64,000 bases of DNA from the NCBI GenBank assembly GCA_029582265.1, contig CM055816.1, forward strand, positions 6,434,913 through 6,498,912. The letters are read 5' to 3'. Shown in pieces: positions 25,644-36,880 of this stretch (positions are counted from its first letter, which is position 1; each line of letters begins with the position of its first letter). The notes beneath the pieces were generated by a model that saw only the letters and a program-made list of their open reading frames with translations, did no database searches and was not told the DNA's origin. The stretch is from Zoroaster sp. YZ-2022 (taxonomy: Eukaryota; Echinodermata; Asteroidea; Forcipulatida; Zoroasteridae). The translations under genes were made by a program, and so were the position numbers.

Positions 25644-25645
<2 letters not shown>
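24148..25645 (-). mobile_element. Tc1-like element, minus strand
   Basis: The ends match as short inverted repeats: CTCAAACGCAAACAGAAAC at the left against GCTGAAACGCAAAAAGAAAC read inward from the right. Both flanks are again (TA)n, as TA-targeting elements produce. It encloses a broken DD34E-type transposase on the minus strand. Exact ends are uncertain by a few bases. Confidence 0.75.
24295..25360 (-). pseudogene. Tc1-like transposase, disrupted
   Basis: Start taken at the ATG whose first base is 25360, opening MNIPRLSRDQRQRAL, a Tc1-type N-terminal helix-turn-helix. The core pieces in order on the minus strand are: a DESKF-type block near 24885 with GRERVWRRTGERYA after it; GGPSVMLWADIS near 24780; HDNARPHAARF near 24620 (second catalytic Asp); and SPDLNPIEHLWDEQE near 24510 (third catalytic residue, Glu). 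The tail has an EWDSIRQQSIQRQVGGMRRRC block, close to the usual C-terminus. Five or more frameshifts or stops interrupt it. It is a different family from the neighbour at 22650, which ends in Asp and has wider spacing. Confidence 0.85.
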
Positions 25646-25698
<53 letters not shown>

Positions 25699-25754
25699 AT
25701 ATATACAATATATATATAGGTATACATATATATATATACATATGCATATATGCA
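25646..25754. repeat. (TA)n microsatellite, right piece
   Basis: TA run with CA, AA and GG variants. It is the continuation of the microsatellite that hosts the two elements. Confidence 0.9.
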
Positions 25755-27644
25755 TAAGACATCTCACTGGCTGAAACATTGTGGACGGCACCTTAGTTTG
25801 GAGAAAAACTGCGCAAACTCTGCCTGCTAAGGTTCTTCTGTACTTAATTCACTGCCAATTTCGGAGTGGCATGAAGAAGTCTCGGTTTAGAATGCTCACC
25901 TTCCATGTAGGTAGTTGGATCATGTTAGGTCGGGTTAAAATATTTGTAACAGGATTAGCAATTTTTTTTTAAAGGCACACACCGCCTTTGTTGGTATGAC
26001 ATTGGGCGACAAAAAGCCTCAATATTTCAATAATAAATAACATTGTTTTACATACATGGTTGGAAAGATCTTTCTGGGTAGAACATAATTGTCCACCTGT
26101 ACTCCTAAAATGCGTCGTTTTTCTGTTATTGTACAAAAACCAATGTCATGTGACTTTTTGAACCAAAATTTGTCTAGAAAACTCACGAGGACAAAAGTAA
26201 CAGTCGTAATTTCTTTCAGACGTTTAAAATGTTTATTATCAAACCAAATTCAAGAATAATTATTTTTATAATTCATTGATACTTCGATAAAAGTGAAATG
26301 ATTTTGAAACAATAGGTGAAAATTGTCAAAATCGACAAAAGACGAACGTCTTGGCACTTTCCGAGACATCAGGAACCGGAACCAAGACTGTACCGGTACA
26401 GCTATCGGCGCCAGCGCGGCAAAGCGCCTGAGGCGTGAGCTCGTTGTTAGGGCCATAAACATGTCAACACTTTTCGCGTGAAGCGTAAAGCAGGGTCTCG
26501 ACCACTGTGTTGCTTTTCGTGTCGGGTATTTTGAATTATGATACTGCCAGTATGAGTTTAGTTTTGAAACAACAATGACGCGCATTCATTCGGAACACCG
26601 TCACAGCCCCTTCATCATATCAACGCCATTAAAAGTGACAAAACCGTTCAGTTTGAAGCCATCCGTCAAAATCAACGCCAGACTTTCGACCGAGAGTGGC
26701 TGCTGAAGAAAGTGCTCACCGTCTACGGCACAAAACGACGCATGCCTGGTGATAATTGACGGCCAGCCAACCTCAAACATGACAAACACTCAGGGATTTG
26801 ATTGTTGAACGTGATGGTGACCATGATGAGACCATGATTAATGTCGCATTTGTAGGATTATTAAGGACAGGTAAAGAGTAATAAAAGAGAAATATTGTTT
26901 GATAATATAATACTCGGAGAGCTTTTTGTGTGGCTGTATGCTGAACTCTTATGATGAATTTATGTTAGCCATCACGTTATTTTTGGATAGTTCCTATAGC
27001 TAAGGCCCAATGATATCATGATGATGTTTACACATACAGACATGATAATTATGAGATATAGTTTTAGAAAGCAGAACAATTTCCAGTGAAGAAGTTGTAA
27101 TTTCCACCATCAATGCATTTTATGGGGAAGATGTAATCAAATGGGGGTCATGGTGAAAATTCAAACATGGACTGGAGGAAATAGCATCAGCCTTTACACT
27201 CCTGATATTTCCATTTCCAGGTTGTAAATAATTTTTCCGCACATGGAACATAATAGAAAGTTGGCTAATTGTTGAAAATTCGTATTTCATCCATGTTCAT
27301 GTATTAGGTACCACAGAGTCTACCCAAAGCACAGCCGCATAGTAATTGGGTGGAGAAGAAACAATGCAGCTTATGTCAAATAGCTAATGTCTGCAGTCTT
27401 CAAAGCCAGGCGGATATCAGCTAATTATCCTTTCATTAGAAAACAAGCTTTTATAACTACTACATGATAAAGTTGCAAGAAAGCTTGCACTGATGCTTTC
27501 TCCCTCTTTCCCGCCCCTCAGCCGAAGAGTTGTGAAAAAGTAAATAATTCCCAAAAAAAGTGCACAAGGGCTGTTGTACTCAGCCAATTGACAATTCAAA
27601 TAAAATTAAATGTAATTACATCCACTTGATCAAATCTGATAATT
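25755..27644. other. Unassigned; GC-rich coding-like patch at 26330-26800
   Basis: 26330-26800 has more CpG than its neighbours. A plus-strand frame at about 26572-26757 reads smoothly (its end runs FDREWLLKKVLTVYGTKRR then a stop) but has no start codon. Opposite-strand frames are open as well. No family was recognised. The remainder shows nothing. Confidence 0.3.
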
Positions 27645-28690
27645 GCTTGTTTTTTCATTTTGTTATGGAAAACCTTTAAATTCTAGATTTAGATGAAGCC
27701 AACATTGGTATTTATGTCTTGGTATTAAGTCTTGTACAAAAAGCTAAATTTAATTGATGGACTGCATGTTTATATACCAAGAGTGATCTTTATTTATAAT
27801 ATACTTCACTTTCAACTCAAGTTAATAATGAAAGAAAAAATAATGATAAATTGACAACGATAGTAACACTGTAATCAAGCATCTCTTTATTGTGACATGC
27901 TTATAAATTGTCTTTGTTTTCACCTATACTGCAAATAATTAAAAATCATTTATGTAAATTTGCAAACGAGCATTGCTTTTTATACATTTTCAAGGTTGTA
28001 CACATATTTGGCAAATGTCTGTGAAGCTGCATCCAATCTATAGAATTATAAGCTAAACATCATATGCTATTTGTTTAGACATTGAAATAATCAAGAGTTG
28101 TATAGAAAGCTTGTAACTTGCTAATAAAACAATGAAATACATATTTATTTTAACTGTCCATTTGGTTTCATGACTTGACTTTTAGAACCACTTTTCCTCC
28201 CCCAACACAATCAATTGAAACCACTTTGTTGACCCGTTTAACCTATTATAAACAATTCTAACACGAGTGTACATGGCTCACACACATGTAACAAGTGAAA
28301 TGACTTGTGTGTAAATGAACCTGACCATGATCCTTTGTTGACAAGGTGCAGAATCTATCTGCATACAATGTACGCTCTGTATGTACGATTTAGTTGACAA
28401 TTCAGAATGGGTGGCATCTAGGGCTGTCATTGAATTGGTAATTTTGAACAAGTTCGCCCCCTAAGTTCTTGGTGATAGTAATAGCATCGCCACTGGTGAT
28501 GAACCAACACATTTGTTTTCTAAAATTCTTTGGACTATAATTGCAGCACTATAGAATCCAAGAACTAGGGAGGGAGGGGCAACAAGCAATAAAAAGTAAG
28601 GGGCCCAGACATATGCTTGATTCCAAATTACCAATTCCATTGACCGGAAGACTCATGCTTCATTATGTCGAGAATCACACCCAGCATCAA
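27645..28690. repeat. Dispersed repeat family D, copy 3
   Basis: Colinear and in direct orientation with 10-1000. Shared stretches include TTATTTATAATATACT, ACATGTAACAAGTGAAATGA and the ATAGAATCCAAGAACTAG block. The distance from copy 1 is 27.6 kb. Confidence 0.8.
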
Positions 28691-31260
28691 TTCTGCATAG
28701 CTGTAGTAGTAAGATGTTTCTGTCCTCTCTTCTGAAAAGATTTAAGAGTGAAAAGAGGAGTAAGGCTTAGATTTAAATAAATTCAACATTATCAACAATC
28801 ACTGTGAAATAAGGTAAAACATTGTTTAACTGATATGCATTGGAAAGGTGGTTATCAGACAGACCCTTCTCTTGGACCGAAATGCCAGTACTCATATACA
28901 TGTAGCAAAAAAAATAATAACAAATTATACTAAACCCTCAATTTTGTTGTAATAAACAAACCATTAAAACTAAATGAAACGTCTGTCATTGGTATTTGAT
29001 AATGAACATTAATCTCAACCCTGTAACACGTTAAGATTAGATCTCACAAAAATAGCATAAAAACTAACTCAGAAATTGGATTAAAAATAGGTGCTCCCCT
29101 CGTGTTTCACAAAGTTATATCTGGTAACTTTTTACATAATTAATTTGTTTCTCTCTCTCTAAGATAAAAGCACTTCGGGACAAATTAATTTGGCTCATAA
29201 GGCCTGTGTCCCGACCTCAAATACAAAATGTTTGATAACATATTGAGAGTATGAGAATCTAAACTAAAATTGAAGCTTCCCTTTCAACATTTTTCCCACA
29301 AATATGTAGAGTATGTAATCAGGGGTTAGGGCAATTTCACATACCGTTGCCAGGGGATATTGGCATGATTGTGTTCATCATGTACAATCCTGTACATCAT
29401 GTACCGTCTACCAACCGCAATGCAAATCAATGTTGATTGCGATTGAGATGCTCACCCAGAATCCAGTACATGTCCAGACAGATGCTGCTAAGCACCGGTT
29501 TGTTCAGTCTATGCCTTTTCCATGGTTGATCCAAGGTCTATCAAGCCTACTAGGCATTTTCCGGAAAGAATGTCGTATCCGGCCGCCACTTTTAAGGGCT
29601 TTTGGATTTTGTCGCAACCACTAACCAGTTAAAAAAAACTATTCTATCGATTTTGGTGGTACAGAAAGCGAAAAACTATCTTTAAATCCACTTTTATGAT
29701 GGTTTTCGGACTTGATTTACATTCTAAAAAAATCCTCCCTTCTAGAAAAATAGAAGGATCCCATTAGTTGCCATCACGCATGTACAATGACTGTGTTGGT
29801 CACTAATTGTGGAGTTTATAAGATCAGACTGACATGACTGAGGAAGTCATCGTATACTAAAAATGCCTGATTTTTTCGGGTGAAATAAATATCCTGGAAT
29901 AATTTTTAAGTATATGTCCATTATCATCCATATGTTCTCCACCTTACCAGGTAGGTAAGATTACATTATTGGTTATATTTAATGAAAAACAGTGGCGGCC
30001 AGATACGACGCCATTTCACCCCATTTTCCTAAATTGTTGGATGATCTTGACGTCGACGCACCTGGTTGCAATCGAATCCAGGAATTCTGTGATCGTTCGT
30101 GTTTACAACGGATACAAAATGTACAGATTCAAACCTTGTTTCTCTCTCTTTACAATCACAACGGTGTGCAATGCAGAGGTACCAGTCTAAATACAATCTC
30201 GCAATTGCCGTACAGGTATCACGGTTGTGTAGACTACTGGAAATGCGTATACGTGACCTTTGACCCTATTGTTGTTTTTTTGGACATTTTCGGTGATTAC
30301 ACGATACCGGATTCGTTTTTGAAGAAAACCTTCCAAAAATTACTATCTATCATTCTATCAATCCCATTTTTTTTTTGCACTTTTAGTGCGGTGTGTACCT
30401 TAACTACAACACTAATTCAGAAACAAACCTTTCTGTAAAAAGGGCTGTATAGGGCTGTGGAGGACCAAAGGAATATAAATCCCAAAATCCATGTTTAGTA
30501 CTGTATGTATAGCTGCCAAATCCAGTCTGGCCAAGTCGCTTTTGTATAATTGTTTTTTCTTAGTAAATATATGGATTTACATTTATTTTAGTCTTATATA
30601 TTACCCAGTAGAAATTTAGTCACATACGGCTCTTCATACGGCACTTCAAAAGCGACGCGATAACACTTCTAGTGCGACGTGACAACACTTCTAGTGCGAC
30701 GCGACAACACTTCTAGTGCGACGCGACAACACTTCTAGTGCGACACGTGAACCCTAATGCGACGCTTACATACCTTTCTTGCAATGTGCAAGTGGCCTTT
30801 TTAGAACACTATACATATTCTTTGGAGCGATTATTACGAATCAAATCACGAAAAATACCACGCACGTGAATGTAAAGTTCTGACATGTTACTGCGACGTC
30901 GGCTTCCAACCGGACTAAACGATGCATAAATATGGATGTATTCGGCGTAAAGGTGATATTCTATAATATGTGTGTGATTTCCTGCATTGATCTACGGTAG
31001 TATAAATGAAAAGTGTCCTGCTGAGTTCATAATGGTCCATTGACAGTGTCCTGTGGCTGTACTCTGTGACACTGGTCTCAAGAAATATGCCCTGTGGTTG
31101 GACAGTGAAAAGCAAGCTCAGTATGGAATATAATAAACTCACCTGTTATACTTCTGACCCTTTGCTGCAATTGATTTCGTCTCATTGCCGGTTCCACAGC
31201 CCACGTCTAGAACCGTGTCTTTCAGCTCCAAATTTAAGCTTACTGATGTGTTGCGTTATG
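28691..31260. other. Mostly unrecognised; 148-codon open frame at 29992-30438
   Basis: The open frame at 29992-30438 (plus) has a varied, cysteine-containing composition (for example PHFPKLLDDLDVDAPGCNR) but begins without ATG and has no known motif. It may be an exon or chance. The rest shows only short frames and short repeats of GTACATCATGTAC type near 29390-29405. Confidence 0.3.
30652..30760. repeat. 22-bp CpG-rich minisatellite
   Basis: Unit ACAACACTTCTAGTGCGACGCG repeated about four and a half times with few differences. Each unit has CpG pairs, in an otherwise AT-rich area. Confidence 0.9.
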
Positions 31261-31424
31261 AGTTAGGCGTTGAATAATTCTGCTATCATTCACACTGTAG
31301 TCGCTGCTTGCCGAACAACGCTTTGTTTTGCCAGAAAAACTGGCCGAAACGTGGCTGGGTTGTGTGTGTTACGACGGGCCCGCGCACGCGTTTTGAACGT
31401 CTTGCGCACGCTAAGTTACCGTTA

Positions 31425-31618
31425 GCTAACACGCACACGCACGCACACGTGTGTAAACACCGGCATTCGGGGACCTTTGTCAAATTCCTTTCTCCAAAAA
31501 AATACGGGGACGGATTGTTCTCCATTGAGCAAAACCTGGGACCATTGTCCTTTTGTTATACGTCCCCGGTTTGAATGGCGTCCACACACGCACACGCGCA
31601 CACACACACACACACACA
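31425..31618. repeat. (CA)n / (CACG)n simple repeats
   Basis: Impure CACACG runs at 31425-31450 and a purer CA run at 31575-31618, in a locally CpG-rich segment. Confidence 0.85.
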
Positions 31619-31844
31619 TCAAAGTTGTACCATACCAACAATGTGTTGGGATTTACAGCGAATTGTTATTTAGGCTATTGCGCTACCAGAACCATTGATA
31701 GCGCCTGACACGCTAACGTAAACAGACGGTCAATCAAGTCAACCGTCAACTAATCAACCAACTATATGAAAGACATGGTTTGGTTTGCACCCGCAGCGGC
31801 TTTATCTACATCTGAAACACATCTAGGCTGTTAATAACGAAAAC

Positions 31845-32036
31845 AGGGCGCCTTCGGTGGCGACCTAACTCTGAAATGAACACAGACATACTTCCCAAAG
31901 GGTTTGGCGATTCGAAGTGCGTGCAGGGGCCCGTTCTCTGCAACACAATGTCGAATGGCCTGCTCTCTACCGGGCCCTACCACCCACGGGCCCCAGTGCA
32001 GCTGCACTGCCTGCACTGTTCATATTTACGCCCTGG
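31845..32036. mobile_element. Possible small hAT-like MITE
   Basis: It starts CAGGGCG and ends CGCCCTG with a GC-rich, GGGCCC-bearing interior, about 190 bp. The matching termini are only 7 bp and no clean target duplication was found. Confidence 0.3.
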
Positions 32037-32048
32037 TTTTTTTTTTTT

Positions 32049-32067
32049 GTGTGTGTGTGTGTGTGTG
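32049..32067. repeat. (TG)n microsatellite
   Basis: About nine GT units after a poly-T run. Confidence 0.85.
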
Positions 32068-32104
32068 GTAGTTTGTGAAAACCCGTCTGGGTAACGGCAG
32101 TGTA

Positions 32105-32171
32105 TGTATATATATATATATATATTTTAATTGCCGCTATTTTCCTGCTCTTTTTGGGATCCCGCCCACTA

Positions 32172-32202
<31 letters not shown>
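32105..32202. repeat. Two (TA)n microsatellites
   Basis: TA runs at 32105-32126 and 32172-32202. The second abuts the Penelope-type tail. Confidence 0.9.
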
Positions 32203-32204
<2 letters not shown>

Positions 32205-32205
<1 letters not shown>

Positions 32206-32960
32206 TAAATTTTAAAAAAAGAGGGTGGGCTTTAGCTGATCCAATCCGGGACCTTCATCAGGGCTTTAAAAAGTACAACATAAAACTCATCCATTTATAG
32301 GGAAAAGGAAAAGGGAAAGGATCATGGGGCAGGATCCAAAAAAGGCGGGAAAAATAGTGGGCCAATTTAAAAAGATAAGCATCAGTCTAGAAAAAGCCAA
32401 TAGGGAGTATCAGAAGTGAACAAAGGAGGGGATTATTGAGCCACACAATAAGTAGACGGGTGCTTATGGTGAAGCTAGGTGAAGAGGGACTATTGAGCCA
32501 ATAATAATAGGTAGAGGTGGCAGTTTGCAGTGTTGGTAAATAAACATAGACAATACACAAAGGGATACGACAACAAAAGGGGTTTACGCCTACAAAATTG
32601 AGGGAGTTGCGGGTAGATAGCCAATTGTATTGAAGGTCATATAAGAGACAGTTGGAAAACTGTGGTAAGCATATAAGATAAGATAAAGCAAATAGGTTAA
32701 AACAAATACTCGAAAATAGAACGAAGGTTAAAACAAATACCGAAAAGAGAACAGGTTTAAAAACAGATACCTGAAAAGAGAACAGGTTAAACGGATACCT
32801 GAAAGGAGAACAGGTTAAAACAAATATTGAAAAACAGGTTGAAGCAAATACCTGAAAAAGGAACAGGTTTAAAGACAACTACCTGAAAATAGAACAGGTT
32901 AGGACAAAATCTGAAAAAATAAAAGGGTTTAAAAACAAATGCCTCGAAATGGGTGGTAGT
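32205..32960 (-). mobile_element. Penelope-type 3' tail with 29-bp minisatellite, minus strand
   Basis: Read on the minus strand, 32960-32690 is the ~29-bp minisatellite also seen at 16040-16330. It is followed by the 'gtggctcaataatcc' type block (also near 16510-16550), then CCTGATGAAGGTCCCGGATT near 32265-32245, then a (TA)n run. This is the same tail as the Penelope-like element at 14.6-16.7 kb but without its coding part, so it looks like a 5'-truncated copy. A 163-codon open frame over the minisatellite is only the repeat translated. Confidence 0.6.
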
Positions 32961-33904
32961 TGGATTATTTATGTGCTGATGCTGAGCTTTGTGGACCCCG
33001 GGTTTTTTTTCACCATGGAATAAATTATAGTGTATCGATAGCGTATCGGCATTTATTTGTATAGCGTATCGGCCTACTCCCCATTGTATGCCTGGCTAGA
33101 ACACTGCCTAGCGTACATTTCTATGCATAACACAGACAATTTTCTTGTGCAGCTTGGAACTATTTGAACACACAATCTCAGTCCCATGCATACAATTTGA
33201 GTTGTTAAATGTTTTTCGCCTTTGTTTTTTTACTTTTTTTTTTCCCCTCATTCATTGCCAATGGATTGAGTTTGATCCCTTTTTATTTAGCCTGCCCCTT
33301 TTTATGAAAGTGGCCTCATGCCCTTGAATTTTCCCAATTCTGATACCTGCAAATGCATCTTATTTTGTTTAAATAAGTAATTCAAAGATTATAGCCTATA
33401 TTTTGTATGTTATTTTTTGCGGGATTATTCAAGCAATTTCCTTTTTTTGTCTTTTCTCATAGAGATGCCCTCGTCACCAGTGCATCTAGGGGCTGCTCAA
33501 AGAGCAGTTAAACAGCTGCCTGTGAAGGCAGATTATTATTTTTATTAATTTTTTTTTCGGGGGGGGCGGTGCTCAGATATCAAACATAGAAAGACCCAAT
33601 ATGTTCTTCATTTGTCATTATGCAGTCAAGATTCATGAGTCACTCATGATTGACTCATGACTTTGAATCAACCAAAATTATTTCTGAAATATTGCTCATA
33701 AATCTTTTTGGCAAAAAATGTTCCCAAAATAAGGCTCCAGATTGCACCAGGAGACATCTGAAACCCCTTTGAGCTCCAGGGGCCCTTAAGGGCCCTGGAC
33801 CCCTGCCAAGAGGGATTTCGCACTGCGTTGTGATGTGGCTTCGCGCACATAATTTCACAACCCCCACTTCACTGTTATTCTGAATTTCGCCTCCTTTCAT
33901 TGGC
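32961..33904. other. Unrecognised
   Basis: A short repeat of 'tagcgtatcggc' occurs at 33039-33075. ATGAGTCACTCATGATTGACTCATGA at 33636-33661 is a cluster of AP-1-like TGASTCA words and may be chance. A GC-rich palindromic stretch lies at 33778-33802. No gene was seen. Confidence 0.35.
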
Positions 33905-34280
33905 AGGTATGCTTATAGTGTAAATCAGATGGTTGACCATGATGTCATAGCAAGCATGATCAATCATTGATCTGAAATATAAACATATCACAAAACAAAA
34001 TTACATGTAAATGTTTTCAAAGAGGATAGAAGAATAATGGGTCATGCTAACAAACACATACAAGTTTGCAACCTCTCATGTTATTATCAGGATGATGGAT
34101 TGACAAGAAATAAGGAAGCACATGTGACCTCTTCTTCTCCCAAATGATGCGACCTGTTTTATTGAGCTCAATAAAGGTGGTGATTGTTTCAGGCTCATTT
34201 TTACTTTAGTTTAGTAAGAAAAGTACCAGTATAAACTGCAGTGCAGCAACCACCACACACAAGACCGGGACACAAAATAG
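33905..34280. repeat. Repeat family R, copy R3, left part
   Basis: Colinear with 43200-43560 and 8180-8600 (shared block AATGGGTCATGCTAACAAA). It stops where the Gypsy 3' LTR begins. The missing right part of the same copy resumes at 53565, beyond the Gypsy element. Confidence 0.65.
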
Positions 34281-34552
34281 CCGTAGTATTTTCGAAAAGA
34301 ATCCCACCCAAATCTTTCAATTACTACCTCCATGAGGTTTGCGATCTCACAATCGCAGAAGGCTTTCAAAATGCCTCTTTAGCTTAAGAAAGCAGAGGAT
34401 ACAGTGTCGAAATGTAGAGTTTATCTGTTCAGTCTCGGCTGGATTCCATGATGTACGACGAAAGACCGCAGTGTCGAGGTCCCGGAATGCAGTGGTGCGC
34501 ATGCCCATGGAAGGTTAATCCATTGTTGTAGCCCCAAGCCTGTAATACCACA
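34281..34552 (-). repeat. Gypsy 3' LTR
   Basis: Homologous to 53233-53564 (shared blocks GAGTTTATCTGTTCAGTCTCG and GGATTCCATGATGTACG, and a GGAATGCAGTGGTGCG block). On the minus strand it begins TGTGGTATTAC, directly after a polypurine stretch. It is somewhat shorter than the other LTR because of small deletions near the terminus. LTRs carry the promoter and polyadenylation signals of the element. Confidence 0.7.
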
Positions 34553-34568
34553 CTTCCTGTCTTCTGGA
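34553..34568 (-). promoter_or_regulatory. Gypsy polypurine tract
   Basis: On the minus strand AGAAGACAGGAAG abuts the LTR start TG. This is where plus-strand DNA synthesis would be primed. Its place fixes the element's direction and marks this LTR as the 3' one. Confidence 0.6.
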
Positions 34569-36344
34569 CCCAAGTCACCTTTAAGAAGTAAACCCAGGCA
34601 TTGTTCTTGCGTTGCCCGCATCACCGGAAAATGGTAACTTCCCTTCACTGAAGCTACTAGGCTCCAATATCTGCTAGGAAAGCAGGAGTGTTAACCTGGT
34701 GCAGCCCGGATCAACCTTCAGATGGGGGGAATCGGTCTCCAGAAGAACTAAATATGGAAACTGATTGCAAATCTTCCCCTTTTGCGCCAGGGAGAACGTC
34801 TTAACCATGAATAGTCCCAGCAATAGTTAGGAAATGCTAAAGCTCAAACATCCACTTGTTCCTTGCTGGGCTGGAGAAAGAGGGGATGTATCCGGGATAC
34901 CTGAACACCGTCTTTTGAACATCTTCCCCAGCACCTTTTCCCTGCACTGATTCCCAGTGGGTCCTTTCCTGCTCCTTGGCGGATAAAACCAGCACATAGT
35001 TTTCTGAAAGCTAGGGTCCAAGAATTGGGTTCTAAAAATCTGATTTGTGGCCTCTAGGCATGTTTTGGGGAATAGAGTAGTCGAATCCTGCCCTCACTGA
35101 TGGAGAGCACTGGACTAAATGAGAGGTTTGCAGTTTATCCCCTGTATCATTATTGCCATCGATATATTTTTTCAGTGAATTCACAACACTTTCCATCGCC
35201 TGTCGGTGGGGAAAAAATAATTTCGCAGAAATTGTCCGAGTCACAGTAGTTAAGAACTCCACCAGGAGAGAACTACCGTTCTTTTGGTCCTTGCCTGAAT
35301 TTGATCAATGCATTCCACCTTTCCCTCAGTGAGTTTTCCCAGTCTGTCCAGATGAAATGGCTGTCAAAACCTTCCCCAATACAGATGGGTGTGTTGCCTT
35401 CTTCCCGACGGCTCTGCTTCTCCGTTGTTGCTCTTCCTCCCCCAATATACCTGTAGTGTTCATCTCCTCCCATGTCTGTCCTGATCTTCCGTCACACTGG
35501 CTGGGTTACCTGTTCAAACAGAGACCCCCAAACCCCCCCTGTTTCTCTATCCCGCCATCCCATCACTGATTCCTCCAATACTGTTGACAACGGCCTTGTC
35601 TCCTTCGCATCCCTGGGCCCCTTTGGGATATCAATTATTAGATGTTAATTCAAAATCATCCTCCTGGTCGGCCTATTGAACAGGAAACACAGTGGATGAA
35701 TAATCACTACAGAGAATTAACTGACACAACGAGAAACAAGATGGTCCAAACCCTCTCCCCGAATTAACGCCCCTCAGGCTTTCAGCCTCAATTTCTGATG
35801 CAATTGTTAAGTCGCAAGCCTGCCAACGTTGACCTATTCAACCAAAAATTGTTTACTGTTGCGGTTTCTCCCAAGATGGCTGCCAAGAAAGTCCAAGCTC
35901 TTTGCCCGTAATTTCCTAAAGTCCAGTTGACAAAAATTTCTGCAAGGATATCCTGCAAAATTTTGGGGAAATGGTAGTAAACATGCCATTTTCAATTTGT
36001 TGCGACATGATCACAACCTTCTATGTGGGCATGATTGTTTCCTCTCTCTTCTTCTGGTGGAACAGCCGGCGGGGCGTAGTAGTAACCTCCTTTTTCCTAC
36101 CACACTCCTGCCATCCTGGTTGTCCGAGTCTTCCACCGCATTGTTGGGAGGCACACACTGTCCCGATATGGATTGCTTGAAAACTGCCCAGCTTCTCTGA
36201 GGGCTGTCAACAATGTCTGGGATCCTGATTAAGCAAAACGCCCAGTTTCTTCTAGGGCTGTCCATTAATATTATCATCATCCGTGGTATCTAAGCAAATT
36301 TAAAAAAGAATACAAAAGTACGAATCAAACAAAAACAGAAGAAT
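34569..36344 (-). other. Gypsy region between PHD finger and 3' LTR
   Basis: This is the expected place for a 3' untranslated region or an extra open frame downstream of pol. Several 60-90-codon frames exist on both strands (for example 34421-34648, 35032-35262 and 35273-35473 on the minus strand) with a coding-like composition. None is recognisable and none is long enough to call. Confidence 0.4.
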
Positions 36345-36880
36345 GTGCAAGAACGGTACCTTCCGTTCCATTATCTTTACACAATGGACAGATATATCGT
36401 CCATTGCCATCCTTCTGGTGGCATTACTTGCCGCGGTACCATTCGTCACATTCATCGTATTGGGATCATGAAATCCCATCGTCAGGTTTCCTGCAAATGC
36501 AGTGAACTTTTGGTGGTCTTGGCCTCACGGTCACCGCACCGTTTGAGGCGGTCATGATCTGCAGTGAACACTGTGTTCCGGGTACTCCACTCTGTACAAG
36601 TATGAAGAACTTTTTATTGATCAGAGCTGGGCCTTTTGGGAGGGTACAGGGTTTTTGTATCTCCCTTTATGGTTGCTGTGTCCAACAGGTATACCCTATC
36701 TCCCTGCTGGTATTCCTGCTGACCAGATCATAGTCCCGTTTATTTTCTTTTGAGATTATAAGTGTTGACAGTTTATTTCGTGTGCTGTTTCTATTGCTTT
36801 GGGGCCTTTGGTCTGTGCAATTCACCAAACTGAGTCTCGACACTGGTGTTTTGGGAGGCAAGGAAACAGATCAGCAGGTT
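36345..36880 (-). pseudogene. Gypsy pol C-terminus with PHD finger
   Basis: Read 3' to 5' on the plus strand. After the target site of R2, the minus strand gives the post-integrase region: KRDYDLVSR, a GDRVYLLDTATIKGDTK block, PKGPALINKK (the GPY/F-type module after the integrase core) and TADHDRLKRCGDRE. It is followed at 36375-36510 by HCICRKPDDG, DECDEWYRGK and GRYICPLC, the skeleton of a C4HC3 PHD finger. A PHD finger usually binds histone H3 tails, so here it may have guided integration; that part is inference. The fourth-position Cys is Tyr, the His is Arg, and there is a stop in the finger, so it is dead. It continues the integrase interrupted at 47162. Confidence 0.7.

Noticed and set aside
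29992..30438. 148-codon frame as a host gene
   Set aside because: No ATG start, no motif, no convincing splice signals. Kept only as a note in the region entry.
32240..32275. Possible hammerhead ribozyme in the Penelope-type tail (CTGATGA core on the minus strand)
   Set aside because: The CTGATGA core is present, but the GAAA core after a paired stem is not at the required place. Penelope-like elements are known to carry such ribozymes, so a folding check is still reasonable.
32387..32878. 163-codon hydrophobic frame on the minus strand
   Set aside because: It is the 29-bp minisatellite translated; the unit length lets one frame stay open.
34281..34360. Short minus-strand peptide with an FGWD-type run resembling M60-like peptidases
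   Set aside because: Only about 25 residues, lying inside an LTR and in no longer frame; most likely coincidence.
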